Positions 1 through 12,530 of a stretch of 64,000 nucleotides of DNA are shown here, piece after piece. Numbering within the stretch: position 1 is the first letter of the stretch; the number at the start of each line of letters is the position of its first letter. The position numbers and the translations under genes are program-made. Origin of the DNA: Sipunculus nudus. Its lineage: Eukaryota; Annelida; Sipuncula; Golfingiida; Sipunculidae. The notes under the pieces are model-generated. The model ran no database searches and was not told the origin of the DNA. It worked only from the letters and a program-made list of their open reading frames with translations. The stretch spans positions 58,100,870 to 58,164,869 of the forward strand of contig CM049307.1 of assembly GCA_026874595.1 (NCBI GenBank). The letters run 5' to 3'.

Positions 1-530
1 TATTTTATAAATAAGAAAAGAAAAACAATTACAGTAGAATTTGTCTGAGAGACCACCTGTGAATTAAGACCACTTGCTGCCAGTCCTAGGCGACTTAATA
101 CACAATTATTTAACAACTGTTCATTTCGGATGATCCGATGTCTCGGCTGATTCTTTTCATTTTCTCGAGACAGAAGAGACCCACCGTTTCAGTGATCGTG
201 ATTTTTTTTTTATTTTGTCCTATAGGATAGCTCAAGCAAATTTGCACGTTCCCTCTAATTTATGATCATGTATATGTATTATTTTGTCAGATTGTATTGT
301 ATTGAAATAAAATACTCAGACTTGTTACATGACTTGATTTATAAGCAAATTACTTTTCGACCTGCAATGCCGTCACTGCCTCTGAAATATGTAAAACTAG
401 AAATATGCATCATGGTAGTTCAGGCAGCTCGTTGCCCCCATATGGCAATGCCAGAAATGCAGCATTTTTCCTTAAATAAATCCTGTATCCAGATGGTGAA
501 TCGGATCCCCATATAATTAATCAATTATTA
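1..530. other. AT-rich sequence, nothing recognised
   Basis: No open frame, repeat or RNA signal stands out. The 84-codon open stretch at 262-516 has no recognisable composition or motif. Confidence 0.5.
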
Positions 531-700
531 CTTGTATCATGGCCGAGCTATCCAGGAAATTTCATCAAAATCCGTCAAACATTTTTTTAGTAATGTTGCT
601 GACAGGCAAACAGACAGACATTCAACCAGACAAACAAACCAACGCCTGCAAAAATATAACCTTTTTGGCGGAGGTAGTAACAAACCTAGATAGTTCCTTG
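531..700 (+). repeat. Dispersed repeat family D, copy 1 (3' part)
   Basis: The segment has the phrase order 'tgctgacaggcaaacagac', 'caaacaaaccaacgcc', 'aacctttttggcggaggta'. The same order recurs at 7325-7530 and 28215-28440, and reversed at 42760-42925. The terminal phrase folds as ACCT...AGGT, like a LINE/SINE 3' hairpin. From memory, this tail is widespread in mollusc and other marine invertebrate genomes. No coding capacity. Assignment to a named family is not possible from sequence alone. Confidence 0.5.
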
Positions 701-2811
701 CCTAGATCTTCTAGAACTTCTTTGCTGGCTCATATACTGAAAAACGTGAAAACCATTAGTTTAAACAATAAATTTGTTATATGACTTGACGCAAGGAGGC
801 AGCCATAACGCCAGAGTCTTATAGGCTTTACCGGTTGTGTCACTCTAACGTAAAAAAAAATTAAAAAAAAAAAATCACACGTTTCCTTAGTGGGTATTTG
901 TGAGTTTCCATCCAAACCGGATCTGATAGTATTATAATTGTTCCATATAACATCATTACCTATTAAACATATATTATAACAATAGTGATGACAGCTGCCA
1001 ATTATTATTAACTATAAATTATAAATATTTTTGTGAGAGAAGAGATGGATCTAGAAAGCTCGCAGGCACAGATGCAACTGTGCGACAGGGCTATACGTTT
1101 TTGAATAAACTTTAAAGCAGGCTTTTGCTAATAGTTCAACCCATAGTAAAACAAATAATCCAGAATCTTGAAGAAGTGTCTCCACCTTAAAGAGCTGGTC
1201 CAACCGGCTTTACGTTTGAGTCCTACTTTTTCAACACGAATTTCCTAACTTTCGGGTAATAAGAACATAAAATTTGCTGAATTGGTTCCTACCAAATCCA
1301 GATCAATATTACTCGGAAGTATCTGACATGCCTGATTTTGCCCAATTTTCTGTGGGCCTATGAGCCAAATTTCACACAGACACATACACACACAAATTCA
1401 CTAGCCTTTCTCGGCGTACACATGTTGTTGAGTACCTGATGTGGGATTCTTTTTTAATGTTTTCATCCCCTGACTTAAAAGAAAATGGGAGGTAAATGAC
1501 TCTCAGGCTTACATACATCACTAAAATGGCTTTTCTCCTTTTTCTGCAGGTGCAACGCTAAATGGCACAATATCTATTTATATACATGTATATATTGATC
1601 TATATTGATATAATCGATCCATGAATATCGATATGATTGATTGAATTCAGTTGTTCATAAACGGGCAGTTCGGAAAGAATGTAATCTATGCGATAGACAA
1701 AGCTTGCGGAAATTAATCAATATACTGTGGTTGCCTTTTTGTTCACGAGGCTTTCCAAGTCGCGCAATTCGTGAAAGGGGAATTATATCGAAAATAAAAC
1801 CTTCGTGAATGAGCGTTCCATCGTGGAAAGCAAGTCAAAATGTTTGATTTTTAAAATAAATAATATGATCTTGTTTGCTCAGAGGTTGTTATAATAAATG
1901 ATTTCAGATTTTTAAAATTATCTGGCATTAATGAGCAATGATTTAACTCTTTTGACGTTCAGTTTGTCTAATTATTAAGATTTTGCACTTATTATTTTAT
2001 ATAATTATTATATTATTATCACATTTAATTATTTTATACATCATTATATAATATTTTGTGTAGGATTTTCTTGTAGCGAGATCGCAAAAATGAAACCCTT
2101 CCGTCACATTGAAACTGTGAAGATCGCGAAATTTTAACCCCGCGAGTATGAGCCAACCACAGTATTTCAAGGCGTTTTTAACAGCTGGAGCATACGTGAT
2201 TTTTGCTAGCTTCTTCATAAAAAAAAAATTTTGTTATAGGATCTCTTGACTGCAGTTACGTTCCTTCTGGGCTTTCAGATTCAACTAAATGTTACGGACT
2301 CTTTTTCGTAGAAATATCGATTTTTTTTTTATAAACAAAAGTGTAATACGGGCAACAGTGGGTATGAATATGCCCGGCATCAAGCCCTAAATTATCAATT
2401 CTCGATCTCCGAAACAGGCCGATAATATATATTAATATATATATATAGCTTTCATTTAACCAACTATGATTTCAGATTACCCCTAAAAAGTAGATGTTTA
2501 TGTAATAATCATCATAATTCCCTTTTTCTGGATTTCTCAAATTAGAACGAATCTTTGAACTCACTGTGTATTTAATAAATATGTCGTGCGCTTTGGAAAA
2601 AAGTGAAAATCAATATCGATATAATTAACAAAGTAATTAATATATTTGCCACTAACATTTATTTGACATATACTGTTTTAGGCTGGATCTTTATCTTTCA
2701 GTGTTTAATTTCTGAATCATTTACATTTATATAAATCAACTAAGGGAAAAGGGCTTAAACGTATGTGTGTTGGGGGTGGTGGGGCTAAAACTGAAATGAC
2801 GTCCAAGCTAC
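701..2811. other. AT-rich non-coding sequence
   Basis: No coding signal. A good 3' splice acceptor context (ttctcctttttctgcag, ending near 1549) is followed by stops in at least two frames, so it is not called an exon. The segment 1978-2050 is very AT-rich. Confidence 0.4.
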
Positions 2812-2813
2812 AT

Positions 2814-2851
2814 CCGGGGGTAATCTGAAATCGATTTTAGATTACCGAGGG
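2814..2851. repeat. Short hairpin motif GGGGGTAATCTGAAATCGA
   Basis: GGTAATCT and AGATTACC flank gaaatcgatttt, giving a short stem-loop. The phrase 'GGGGGTWMTCTGAAATCG' recurs at 22761-22793 (reverse), 23733-23760 and 23796-23823. It is therefore probably a terminal or subterminal piece of a dispersed DNA element. Confidence 0.4.
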
Positions 2852-3582
2852 TAAACCTGTCTTGAGGGTAAACTTTACATTTACACCGGAACTGATGGTC
2901 GATATTCAAATTCCCCCGAGAGCTAGCCCTTATTGCTTTACATACTCTATTTGAATACGCAGTCCATATTTCCCTTACTTTAAAATGAAAGCTACGCATA
3001 ATATTACAATAAACGTACGTTGAAGACATTAAAAACTATCCAAAAGACCACCCAGGCAACCTGCCATCTGTTGGAGAATAAAGTAACTATGATTCTATTT
3101 CCAGTGGGAGCCTCATTGAATAATGTTTCTCAAGAACCAAAAGACGCTTGGATCAGGATTGAATTAGGATAACCTGTTGAAATGAAAGTGCGAATATATT
3201 TTCATATATTGTGTTAATTCTATTTTGAAATGTTTGTACTTATTTGAGTTAAGTGTAAGTCGCTAAACGGCCGAGAGATTAATTACCTTGGTTAGAGATT
3301 TGTTCCTCTGCCTTATCTAAATAAAAATAAGTGGTCAGTCAGTTAAGCATACTTTGTGCATCATTCAGTGTAGAACACAATCCCCAACTATTTTGTTCGT
3401 GTAATTATTTAACATATATTGGCAATTCTTCAAAAACTCCATGCATGTTCATGATATTTTTTTTTTCATAAATTTCTCCGCTAAAATCAGCAAGCATTAA
3501 GTGTTGCGATGCCAGTCAGCTGCCAAACCTTCATGCCAACGAGAGGAAAAATATACATATTTAACTTTTTTTTCCGCTGCAG

Positions 3583-3630
3583 CGGTTTCTGTGGTCCAGG
3601 GGTAGCGTATAGGTCTCAAATCTGGGAGAT
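3583..3630 (+). repeat. SINE family A head fragment
   Basis: The phrase 'cggtttctgtggtccagggg' followed by 'tctcaaatctgggagat' matches the tRNA-derived head of the SINE at 54761 (gcttctgtggctcaggggta ... ctcaaagccgggagat). The box B region and body are missing, so only the first ~48 bases survive. A head-only remnant is unusual because SINE truncation normally removes the 5' side. Confidence 0.45.
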
Positions 3631-4230
3631 TTATACGCCTTTTAGCACACGTTTTCATTTACAAAAGGGGACTCCATTTCAAAACATCAGTGTTACAATA
3701 CGGTCATGACTAAGTTAGATTGTTTTTAGATTGTGAAAAATAAGTGCTTTGATAAAATACTGCTCTTCTTGGCATAATAGTATAACTATAAGTAAAGGCC
3801 CCCACAGCCAGAGGTTCTGAGCACATAGCGGTTTGTTTGCCCTTCCGACAGAAGAGAGTATATAACGAGAGAGTGGCATTGTATCCGGTGTCGAGAACCG
3901 CACTGTAATTCTAAATAAATGATGATGCAAATGTTTCCATCATTTTTTATAATGCCTGATGGCCTAGATGTATGCTGTCACTTAGGATAAACCAGACTGA
4001 TCTTCAGTTACTTGTGTTTCTGAACTTTCTAACAATCCGTTACAGTTCATCATGTTGGTAAATACCCCTTCATATTTGTTGAATATCTGACTACATACAA
4101 GCATGTCTCCTACGGGTTACGTGGACGATAGCCAGCACCCTTCCGCTAGATGTCTATTCTACTCAAAAATAACCTTTTCCAGATAGGCAGTGTGGGATGG
4201 CCAACACTACTTGTCTCAACTGTCAAACTT

Positions 4231-4688
4231 TTAAAGGGCCCCAATCACTTATAAAGGATGTTGAATAAACATGTATTATACCTTCTTCCCTTTCAAATAA
4301 ATCTCTACCTGCCAAAATATTGCCTCGAAACCGATTGCTCACTCCTGTGAAAAACAGTAAAAAACGCAGCGCCTTAAACTGTGTGCATCGCAGAGCCACA
4401 ATACGTGTCAATCAGAAGATGCCCTAACTTATTAACTTGGTCCAAAAATGAAATACATGTGTCCGCTGGCTGAAACACCGCGTATTGCGGCTCACAATCC
4501 GATCTCCGGTCACGCGTGGACTGTGTTTACCATCACGCAGGACAGAGCAAGGTGTAAAACAGCCGTATGTGAGGTACTGAGACTGTGTGCTTGGATGGTT
4601 TTGCTGGAAAACTTTTGAATACTCAGCAAAACTGAGCTGATACTTTGAAAGAATAGGCATAATATTGCGCCTGATAATGTCTCTTTAA
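4231..4688. mobile_element. TTAA-flanked MITE, copy 1
   Basis: The unit runs from TTAA-AGGGCCCCAATCA at the left to GATAATGTCTCT-TTAA at the right. A diverged copy lies at 13402-13858 and shares 'ggactgtgtttac', 'gagactgtgtgc' and 'aaaactga(g/a)(c/t)tgata' in the same order. TTAA on both sides is the target duplication of piggyBac-type transposons. The subterminal match (AGGGCC versus AGAGAC) is weak, so the superfamily is inference. No transposase ORF; non-autonomous. This copy also acts as the uninterrupted reference for the LINE-bearing copy. Confidence 0.6.
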
Positions 4689-4901
4689 AATAAAAAGTTG
4701 TCATATTTCAAGTAAACACTTTTTTGTACATTTCACATGCGTATGCTTAAAACTATTACTTATTCTGTGAAGTAGTTACCACAAAAATACCAACGTTTAT
4801 TTAATTTGTTTTGTAAAAAATCCTTATCCAATATATTTGAACGGAGTACATTACCTTTTCACAACATTTAAACCAACGCCTGTGGTGTATTTAGAAACCC
4901 C

Positions 4902-4915
4902 GATGCATTGTGGGT
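4902..4915 (-). promoter_or_regulatory. ZNF143/SBS-like promoter motif
   Basis: On the minus strand this reads ACCCACAATGCATC, a close match to the ZNF143/Staf binding site known from animal promoters. No adjacent gene is identifiable; one site in 64 kb can arise by chance. A second, weaker site is at 50206. Confidence 0.2.
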
Positions 4916-4919
4916 GGCA

Positions 4920-7320
4920 GATTTTAAAGCCCACAAACCCTAACTAGCAAAGGCTGACTCTTGTGAGTCCGAGTTTGCGCAATGTGCGATAGCATATGTG
5001 TGCATGGTACATTACCACTCTCAACAATCGACCTTTGAACTTACAGTGGAGACCTCTCTGTCACCGTGCAGGGGGTTGTCGAAATACTTTTTCGGTCTCG
5101 GTTAACTGACAACGAGTCTCGTCTATCGTAATCAATATGGTTGCGCCCATATCTTGTTGCTTTTGTCAAACGTGCTTTAAATTCCTAATTCGTCATTTTC
5201 GTCGCCTCCGCAGCAGTTTATCGGAAAAGGACATCAAATCGGCAGCATCTCTGATTATCGCTCATTTGTCACATGTGTTTTTTTATTTATATTTTGTTAT
5301 ATCAAGACGTGTCACGTACCATATAAACCGTTCATCACACGATTTTATCTCATTTTTATTTTCACATGTACTTATGAACAGTGGCTGAACTGTGCAGGAA
5401 TTTGTTATAAACGTTGCGTCCGATATCCTATTCTCGGAATAACTGTGACATCAGTGAATGGTACATTACATGACTTGTTGCCATAGAGACGGGAGTTACA
5501 CTTTTGTTGAAATGTTAGTTCAATAGTTTTTCCTGCAGAAGGTCTTGGGCCGTAGCGTGCTTAAACTGAGTTTTGGTTTATATGCTGCCATGATTCATTT
5601 TAAATACAGTGAACAACATGTGACCCTCGCTCCTTGGGAATTCACTTCTTTAGTCTGTCTGCTTGAATGGTTAAAGTCCCCGTTAAAGCCAGATGGTCAT
5701 GTTACATAATGTTGAAACGACCACAGCAAGTAAACTGCACGATAAAATTTTATTTACATCTTCAATAGTTCTGAAAACAATGGTATTATGTAATATTTCT
5801 ATGAAAGAACGAGAAGTTTTTTCTAATATTTCAATGATTTACGGAGATTACGCCAAAAAAGTAGATACAAAGGATTGGATAATTTACATCGGTTTAACTA
5901 TCAAAATCTCTATTTGGTTAAACTAGCGATAAGTTCATAATTTCGACTTGCGACCTGGGACATCGGGGATTCAGTGTGTGCGCCAGATGGCAGCCCCATG
6001 TGTGGTTGTTGGGAAATAACCTGTCAGGGTTCGATAAGGAAATACGACACGAAAGTATTCTAAGGAAAGCGTTCAGACGAGAACTGATCTGTGGAGAGAC
6101 GGCGAGGGAACGTGTACCAGTAGTTTAGAGCGGAATAACGCGGTTTCAGACCACGCCAAAATCGTCCGATTAAAGTAGGATTACTAATGAATGTTGGCGA
6201 TGCATATTCTATATTTACATTTTTTAAATAAACAGTGTAATTAACGATTCCTTTCGTTCGTTTAAAACTAGCTTTATACTTGCACTTAACCTTACAAAGT
6301 ATAACTCATTGATTACAAGAAAATATCTGGAAATTGTATCCAGAATAGAAATGCTTTTTACCTTCTTCTTTATATTCATATATGATTCGTTTATTTTGTT
6401 TTATGTTTATAAACATGTATATGGTAAGAAATAATTTAATATTTAATATTTCAGGTTAACATACAGCGTCCATTGACACATATTCCACTTGTTTGATTTA
6501 TCCATAGCCAAATAAACACCTGTCTGATCAAGAATATTAACTTAAGAATCATAAGTCATTAACTACAGATTTTAATTTATTTTCATGACAAACGTTCCCC
6601 TAAATGACTTGTTTGTCTGATCAAACCGATTTTTAAAACATCCCGGCTGAATCACACATATATATTCCAAACAGGATATATCTTGAATGTATCTTTTTTG
6701 TAGGATTATAAGAACGATCATCTGATTTTAAAAAATGGCCAGCACAGTGTCAATTCGTTTTATATTTTTCTCCCTGTGTGTGGCTGCATGAAAATTAGGA
6801 AATCTAAAGAGTTCCAATTGATTTCTTTAGGGCGGAAAAAACGCTCGAGGCAGATTTCTTTGACTCTCGCTAAGGGACTAAAGGAACTTCTTTCTCATAC
6901 AGAGGAATTTGAGGAGACTACTAATTCCTTTGGTCCGTGCTTTTGAAAGCCGGCCTCTTTTCTTGAGGTATTGATTTTCGCCCAGAGCAAGCTCAACCAG
7001 ATCCATATATCTCATTAAACGAAGACCAACTTTCGCTGATGTAAGTTATCTGGTAAACACGTGTGTACACGCAAGAATACGACCCCGTCGTTCTCCGAGG
7101 CGGACCGGGAAATTGCTTTTAACAACCTGTCTACGTTGTTATGATGCTTGAAAAAAAAAATCCCGCTTTCGTATCCCGATGAGAGTTTTCTAGGAAACAA
7201 CCTTGTTCTCTGCACTGGACGACGGATGCTGCTTCTTATTATTTCATATTCCAATGTTTAGGGGTGTAACCCGTGTTTGCATTCACTTATTCTTCCCATA
7301 TTCCGAGATGCAATAGTGCA
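4920..7320. other. Non-coding sequence, no recognised element
   Basis: Open stretches at 5137-5388 (+), 5693-5926 (+) and 7015-7254 (-) are short, AT-driven and carry no recognisable domain. No structured repeat was noticed. Confidence 0.4.
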
Positions 7321-7324
7321 TTAT

Positions 7325-7530
7325 TGACGGTACATTTGTGAATATTGTTTGATGACGTTCCTTAATCCGGATCAAGTGCCGGATCCACAGAAAAAGCTTA
7401 TCGATTCTTCATTGGTCCATTCTCAAAAGGGAGATTCCGTACATGGTTGTGTGAGAGTTATGTTGTGAACAAACACTAACAAACATACACACGAACGAGG
7501 ATGAATGCATACCCTCCTGACGGGGGGGGG
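7325..7530 (+). repeat. Dispersed repeat family D, copy 2
   Basis: Shares 'tgatgacgttcc(t/a)', 'aatccggatca', 'cggatc', 'gagattccgt' and 'gttatgt(t/g)(g/-)tg' in order with 28215-28440, then a run of 'acaaacatacacacgaacg'. The end is replaced by a G-run (7520-7533). Non-coding dispersed repeat. Confidence 0.55.
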
Positions 7531-7534
7531 GGGG

Positions 7535-8278
7535 TATCCAGTGCGCAGGTTGCTTATTCCTCTATCTAGATGTCTTAACAGTTTACAAATTTACAAACTT
7601 TGTGCGCATAAATGATCAAAACAAGCGCCTAGACCATCAGTTTTCAAGTATTAATTACTGTTTAATCAGCTCTACGGCATCACACAAAGACTGCAGGACA
7701 CGTGTGGATTTCAAAGAGATGAATTTTATTCTTTTAAAGCAAGATGTACTTTTTATTCCTTCAGAAATTCATTTATGCAATAAAATATAATTCAACTTTA
7801 GGTGATCTAATTGTATGAAATCTAAGAGTCTAGCTTTTGAAATAGATATGGCCAATATACATTTTATATAAAACAGATTTCTTTAAAAAATCCTTGATTT
7901 ATCAAATATATGTGATTTTAATACTGCTATACTGAATGACAGAGTAACAAAGACAGTATCAAATTTCATTGGTATTCTCTTTTGCTGTTGTTATAGAGAC
8001 AGGATCGACACATTTAGCCGAAAGTGTTTGATCAGCAAAGCTGACATTTGAATAGGTGAAAACTAATTTAAGAGTTTCACAATTCAAAGGCTTCTGGAAA
8101 GGTATTTCCCCATCTTCACAACCCAGGGTTCGTTTAACGTATACGCATTTATCACCCGTCAACATAGCATAATTATAATGTAATTACGACATTTATTTTA
8201 ACAGGAACTGACATTGACCTTTTGTAATGTGTCAGTTAACTGATTATATCCCGTATAGTCAACCGCTGCTGAACTCTA
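7535..8278. other. AT-rich non-coding sequence
   Basis: No repeat or gene signal was seen apart from low-complexity AT tracts. Confidence 0.4.
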
Positions 8279-8546
8279 CACTGCCAAAAATAATCTTGTT
8301 ATGAAAAAATTTCTTGACAAGAATTTTTTTTCTGACAAGATATCTTCAAGTAAAGTTATCTTAATTTTCTTAAGACAAGATATATTATCTTGTCAGAAGC
8401 AATATTTTCTCTACCAGTCTAAGACCACAAATGCTAACTGACTGCCCAAAACATATTTTGTCATAAGGGTTTTTTTTTCTTTTAGACAGAATTTTTTTTA
8501 TTATGTGCAAGCACATAAACTATATGGATGCGTGATATTATTTCTG

Positions 8547-8602
<56 letters not shown>

Positions 8603-8788
8603 TAAGATAGCTTTTCCGATAGCAAGAAAAAATATCTAATTAGAAGAGGAAAAAATTTTTTTAATCAGAAAAATTTTCTTGCCCCATTCCCCCCAAAAAG
8701 TTATCTTGCCACAAGATAGTTTCTGTTCCGGTAAAAAATTCAGGTAGTGGGACAAGACAATTTATTTTTATTTTTTTTTTTTGCAGTG
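8279..8788. mobile_element. MITE with CACTGC...GCAGTG termini (CACTA-like)
   Basis: The left end reads CACTGCCAAAAATAATCTTG and the right end, reversed, reads CACTGC followed by an A-rich tract and TTGTCTTG. The interior repeats 'cttgacaagaa' and 'aagacaagata' style words and holds a (TA)n tract at 8550-8599. CACTR termini with a 2-3 bp duplication are typical of CACTA/EnSpm elements. Here the flanks (cta / ata) agree at only two of three bases. No transposase. From memory, very similar 'CACTGCAAAAAAT' MITEs are abundant in fish genomes. Confidence 0.6.
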
Positions 8789-8953
8789 ATATAGAACTGT
8801 AAAGATCATGCGCATTGCAAGTCATGTTAATTTCTTTGTGTCCAAAAAGAGTGTATTGCTCTAAAATGGTTAAGTCTGGTCGAGCGATTGTGAAGTCATG
8901 AAGAAATTGTAATCCCTGATCATGTGGACCTCATCGTGATAAAAATCCGACTA

Positions 8954-9104
8954 CACTCTTGGAAAAAAGGGTTCCAACTAGAACCCAAAAGGGTTCTTCA
9001 GAGTGGACTGAGTGGGGAACCTTTTAAGGTTCCAGCTAGAACCTTCAAGCGGGGTTCTCCCTAAGGTTCTTTTATGGAACACATATATAAATATTCTTAA
9101 AGTG
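8954..9104. mobile_element. Short MITE made of GGTTC/GAACC palindromes
   Basis: It starts CACTCTTGGAAAAAAGGG and ends ATTCTTAAAGTG, giving imperfect terminal inverted repeats (CACTCTTGGAA / CACTTTAAGAA). Inside are successive palindromes: GGGTTCcaactaGAACCC, AACCTTTTAAGGTT and GGTTCcagctaGAACC. It would fold as a chain of hairpins. A near-identical architecture is, from memory, a common fish MITE. Non-coding. Confidence 0.6.
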
Positions 9105-9751
9105 ATTGCGCTTTTACTCTAAACGAAATAGCTCCGTTGTGCTTTGCCTACCTGCTCAAACCTATCCTGTTTTCCCGTTCCTCATCAACATTCACTATCA
9201 TAACAAAATCTCCACCTAAAAATATATATTCCTGCGCTAACCCAAGGCGCATGGTCTTTTGCTCAGAAGCTGTTAAACTTACAACCGTAAGGAACCTATG
9301 CGACGTCGGCTGAACATATACTTTTCGATAATGACTCTGATTAGAATGCATTACGTATTTATGCATTCTATTGTGATTTCAGTGAGGCCTGATGTACTCT
9401 TATCTGACATCCCCCCGTGAAATGATTTACAAATACAAGATTTTAAAGAACTTCCGATATATTATAAGTAAGTGAATTCGACCTCTCTTATATCCATTTT
9501 GTCCCGTGTCCTCCTCGTATATGACTCATGCTATCTAATCTGGTGTATCTGAGGTTGTTTACCAGATGGCCAGACATACTTTAATGTAATGGCTTCATTT
9601 AGGTGGCATTGCCGAGATGAGGCAGCCTAAAAAGGAAACACTGGGGGATTTGTTGGGCTTCATTGATGAAAATAAAGTGGCTGAAACCTTTTAGAGTGAT
9701 CCAGTGTTATTTCTTTAAATATTTTGCTATATATATGCAATAAATCAGGCA

Positions 9752-9754
<3 letters not shown>
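9105..9754. other. Non-coding sequence, nothing recognised
   Basis: Only short AT-rich open stretches (for example 9148-9366 minus) without domain features. Confidence 0.4.

Positions 9755-9821
<67 letters not shown>
9755..9821. repeat. (AT)n microsatellite
   Basis: About 67 bases of uninterrupted AT dinucleotides. Confidence 0.95.
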
Positions 9822-9828
<7 letters not shown>

Positions 9829-10550
9829 GTACCTTATTATTAACCAAGGGTAAAACATAACACCCCCCCCCACCTGGCGGAGATTTAATTTGCTGGATCT
9901 ATTAACAATTTAAAAAGTACGATACCTGTGTCGTCTCATCGAGTGTCCCCTTGATGTGGCATCGGCTTGACTTTTGGAAGACTTAGTGAAGTGGAGAATA
10001 TCGAGGAATATTTCAATATATTAAAAAAATAGCTTACCATCGGACTGACACCGGGACACATCAATTGACATCGGGAAACAGAAACTGTGTGACATCGGGA
10101 CATGTCGGGGTGATATCGGCGGTATTAAGCAGGTACAATATTCATATCCACAAGTTGTATTAATTAACAGCTATATTCATAAAACGCGCATATGTTTCGA
10201 AGGTGCTATTTTTTCCATGATTTTTTTTAAACTTTAAGTGATTTTGTACAGACAACCGTTGATAATCCTACCAAAGTTCACGATGTTAGGCCCGGCAAGA
10301 CACTCAAGCCTCTTGCCTGCATTCACCGCCAAACTCTTCCCGCTGACAGATTCACGCCTTTTAACGGAGTAATTTCATTTCGATTTCTGAAACCCTGACT
10401 GATTCGTTCCTCTTAAGCATTTAAGATTCATCCAGATGCCTTTTGTTAATGCTGAAGCCAACCCTGATGTCGTACATTATATGTCAAAATGCACAGGCAT
10501 TATACAGCACGGGCACAATTATCCTAGTGAATCAGGGGGAAAAATTGGTT
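9822..10550. other. Non-coding sequence with 'gacatcggga' phrases
   Basis: Between 10045 and 10125 the phrase 'gaca(t/c)cggga(c/a)' occurs several times at irregular spacing, followed by 'gatatcggcgg'. Nothing else was recognised. Confidence 0.4.
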
Positions 10551-10554
10551 TTAA

Positions 10555-10624
10555 GCCGGCCTTTTTATTTGCCGACCGATTTTCTTTAAGCGGCAAAAAA
10601 AATCTGCAAGTCTTGAAGGCCGGC
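10555..10624. repeat. Nested inverted repeat (GCCGGCCTT / AAGGCCGGC)
   Basis: Perfect 9-bp arms at 10555-10563 and 10616-10624 enclose a second perfect pair, TTTGCCG (10568-10574) and CGGCAAA (10591-10597). The whole can fold as one bulged stem-loop of 70 nt. It is GC-rich in an AT-rich setting. It lies in an unrecognised 68-codon open stretch (10436-10642) that I do not call a gene. Confidence 0.5.
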
Positions 10625-11113
10625 AAGCCCCCGAACATATAACGATTTTCCGTGCAGATCACCGGATTTTTCCGGTCATTTTGGTCACATCAGTTTTCTA
10701 CCCAAGGATTGTCATTGGTATCAATAATGATAAAAAAAGAAGGGAGGGGCCACAAAGGATAAGAAAATCCTTCATAAGATTTCAAAATATCTGCATTTAA
10801 GTGCCACGTGTTATCATCAGAGGTAATCCAAACTATTACAGAAGGACTCTTACTAACAACATCTTCATATTCAGTGTGTACGTGTACGTTTGCTATCCTG
10901 CAAGGGCATCCATACATTTTGGGTTGAGTGTATATATCCCACACCTTAAAAAAACAGGGAATAATCAATGTAATCATTCTCCTGCAATTTAAAGTAAAAG
11001 ATTTACATATTGGAAACAAAATATAATATATATTAAAATTATAATATGTTATATATTTATTATATATTTGTGTTTTAATATTTTTGAAAATGGTCACACA
11101 GACACACACACAC

Positions 11114-11118
<5 letters not shown>

Positions 11119-11180
<62 letters not shown>

Positions 11181-11268
11181 TTAGGAGTCACTACCGCCGG
11201 TTTTGCCTCATCGGCTCATCAGATGACTCGTTTAACTTCTGTAATGTCGGTTTTATCATTCCTTTTTT

Positions 11269-11331
<63 letters not shown>

Positions 11332-11344
11332 ATATATATATATA
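11119..11344. repeat. Two (AT)n microsatellites with a unique spacer
   Basis: AT tracts at 11119-11176 and 11272-11344 flank about 95 bases of unique sequence. The open frames across them (poly Ile-Tyr) are artefacts. Confidence 0.9.
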
Positions 11345-11349
11345 ATGTG

Positions 11350-12216
11350 ATATTTCAATATTATTAAAAATATTTTTAAAAATGTTTTAAATTGTCCCTC
11401 GTCCATCCCTCACCCTAGAAATTTAATTGACGCCACAGCTATCCTGTCAGAGTAAATTCCTGACAGATCAGTAGATCGGTATTTAACAAGGTTCTGGTGT
11501 TGAGTGTCCTTGAGCGTCATGCTCGTGGGAAGACTGCAGTGCTTATTTTGGAACGACTGAAGTCTGAGCGGCACACACCAAATCTGACCTAATAAGAAAT
11601 AGATGGACGTCCCAACTAGTTACAGGAGGTTGAAGTAGCCCGATTTGAGGATGAGGCCACACAAATTGGATTAATTGGTTTACAGGTTCGCGCTCCCCGT
11701 GCCTTGTACGTTCCTCCCACAGTGTTTATACATTGCAGTCGTCCTAGATCTATTTTCGTATAACACTATTTCTGGCACAGGGCCAAGAATCAGAAAGAGA
11801 GTTGGCGTCCTGGTGTAATCAGGCAAGCGAAAGCAGATGTCGCAAGTTTACAATTTGGAGCTGGATGCGAAATGCGATTCCACGTTCACATTGGTCTGGT
11901 TACATTTCTTTGCATTGTACGCACCCTGGTGCCTTACCCAGAGAAACATTTTTTATACAAAGCAGCGGTTACATGAAAAGAAATCTTGAACGACTGCAGT
12001 CTAAAACGGCCGTGTGAGAAGCGTACGTTCACGTGAATCGGTGTATCTTTTTAAGAGGATGAAACATCCGGTATGTTACGATAATGTTGCTCTTGCTCAT
12101 GCCTCGTTTACTAAAAATTAGAACTCTTAAAAGTAAAGTGAATGAGCTTTATAAATTATATCTAGATAATATGCACCTTTAAAATACATATTTTTTTTAT
12201 TTTTCTGTTGCAACAT
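11350..12216. other. Non-coding sequence, nothing recognised
   Basis: Moderately GC-balanced, with a 71-codon open stretch at 11802-12017 that has no recognisable feature. Confidence 0.4.
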
Positions 12217-12340
12217 AAATAAATAAATAAATGAATAAATAAATAAATATATATATATATAGAGAGAGAGAGAGCGGGAGAGAGTGAGAGAGAAATGAAT
12301 GGTTAGCCATGCTGGGGGGGGGGGGGGGCCCGGGGGGTGA
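12217..12340. repeat. Compound (AAAT)n(TA)n(GA)n tract and G-run
   Basis: AAAT repeats pass into TA and then GA repeats, ending in a long G/C run at about 12313-12338. Confidence 0.9.
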
Positions 12341-12344
12341 ACTC

Positions 12345-12530
12345 GAAAATTTATAGTTTTGTCGTTATCTCATTCGTTAGGTGTACTTTAACGAGAAAAC
12401 AACGAGAATCAAACGAGAAAACAACGAGCGTAACTCGAAACCCTTCGTTGTTGTCTCGTTATATGTATCCACATTTTAAGTAACGAAACAGCGTTAGCCT
12501 CTTTCGTTGCCGTTTCTAATAATGTTCTTT
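12345..12530. repeat. Cluster of AACGAGA / TCTCGTT palindromic words
   Basis: 'aacgagaaaacaacgag' occurs twice at 12391-12428 and is answered by 'cgttgttgtctcgtt' at 12446-12460 in reverse, with further 'aactcgaaa', 'cgttatctc' and 'aacgaaac' words around it. The result is an imperfect inverted repeat of short CG-containing words. No coding sequence. Confidence 0.45.

Noticed and set aside
10690-11115. 141-codon minus frame
   Set aside because: AT-rich, starts in a (GT)n tract, has no recognisable motif, and a plus-strand frame overlaps it.
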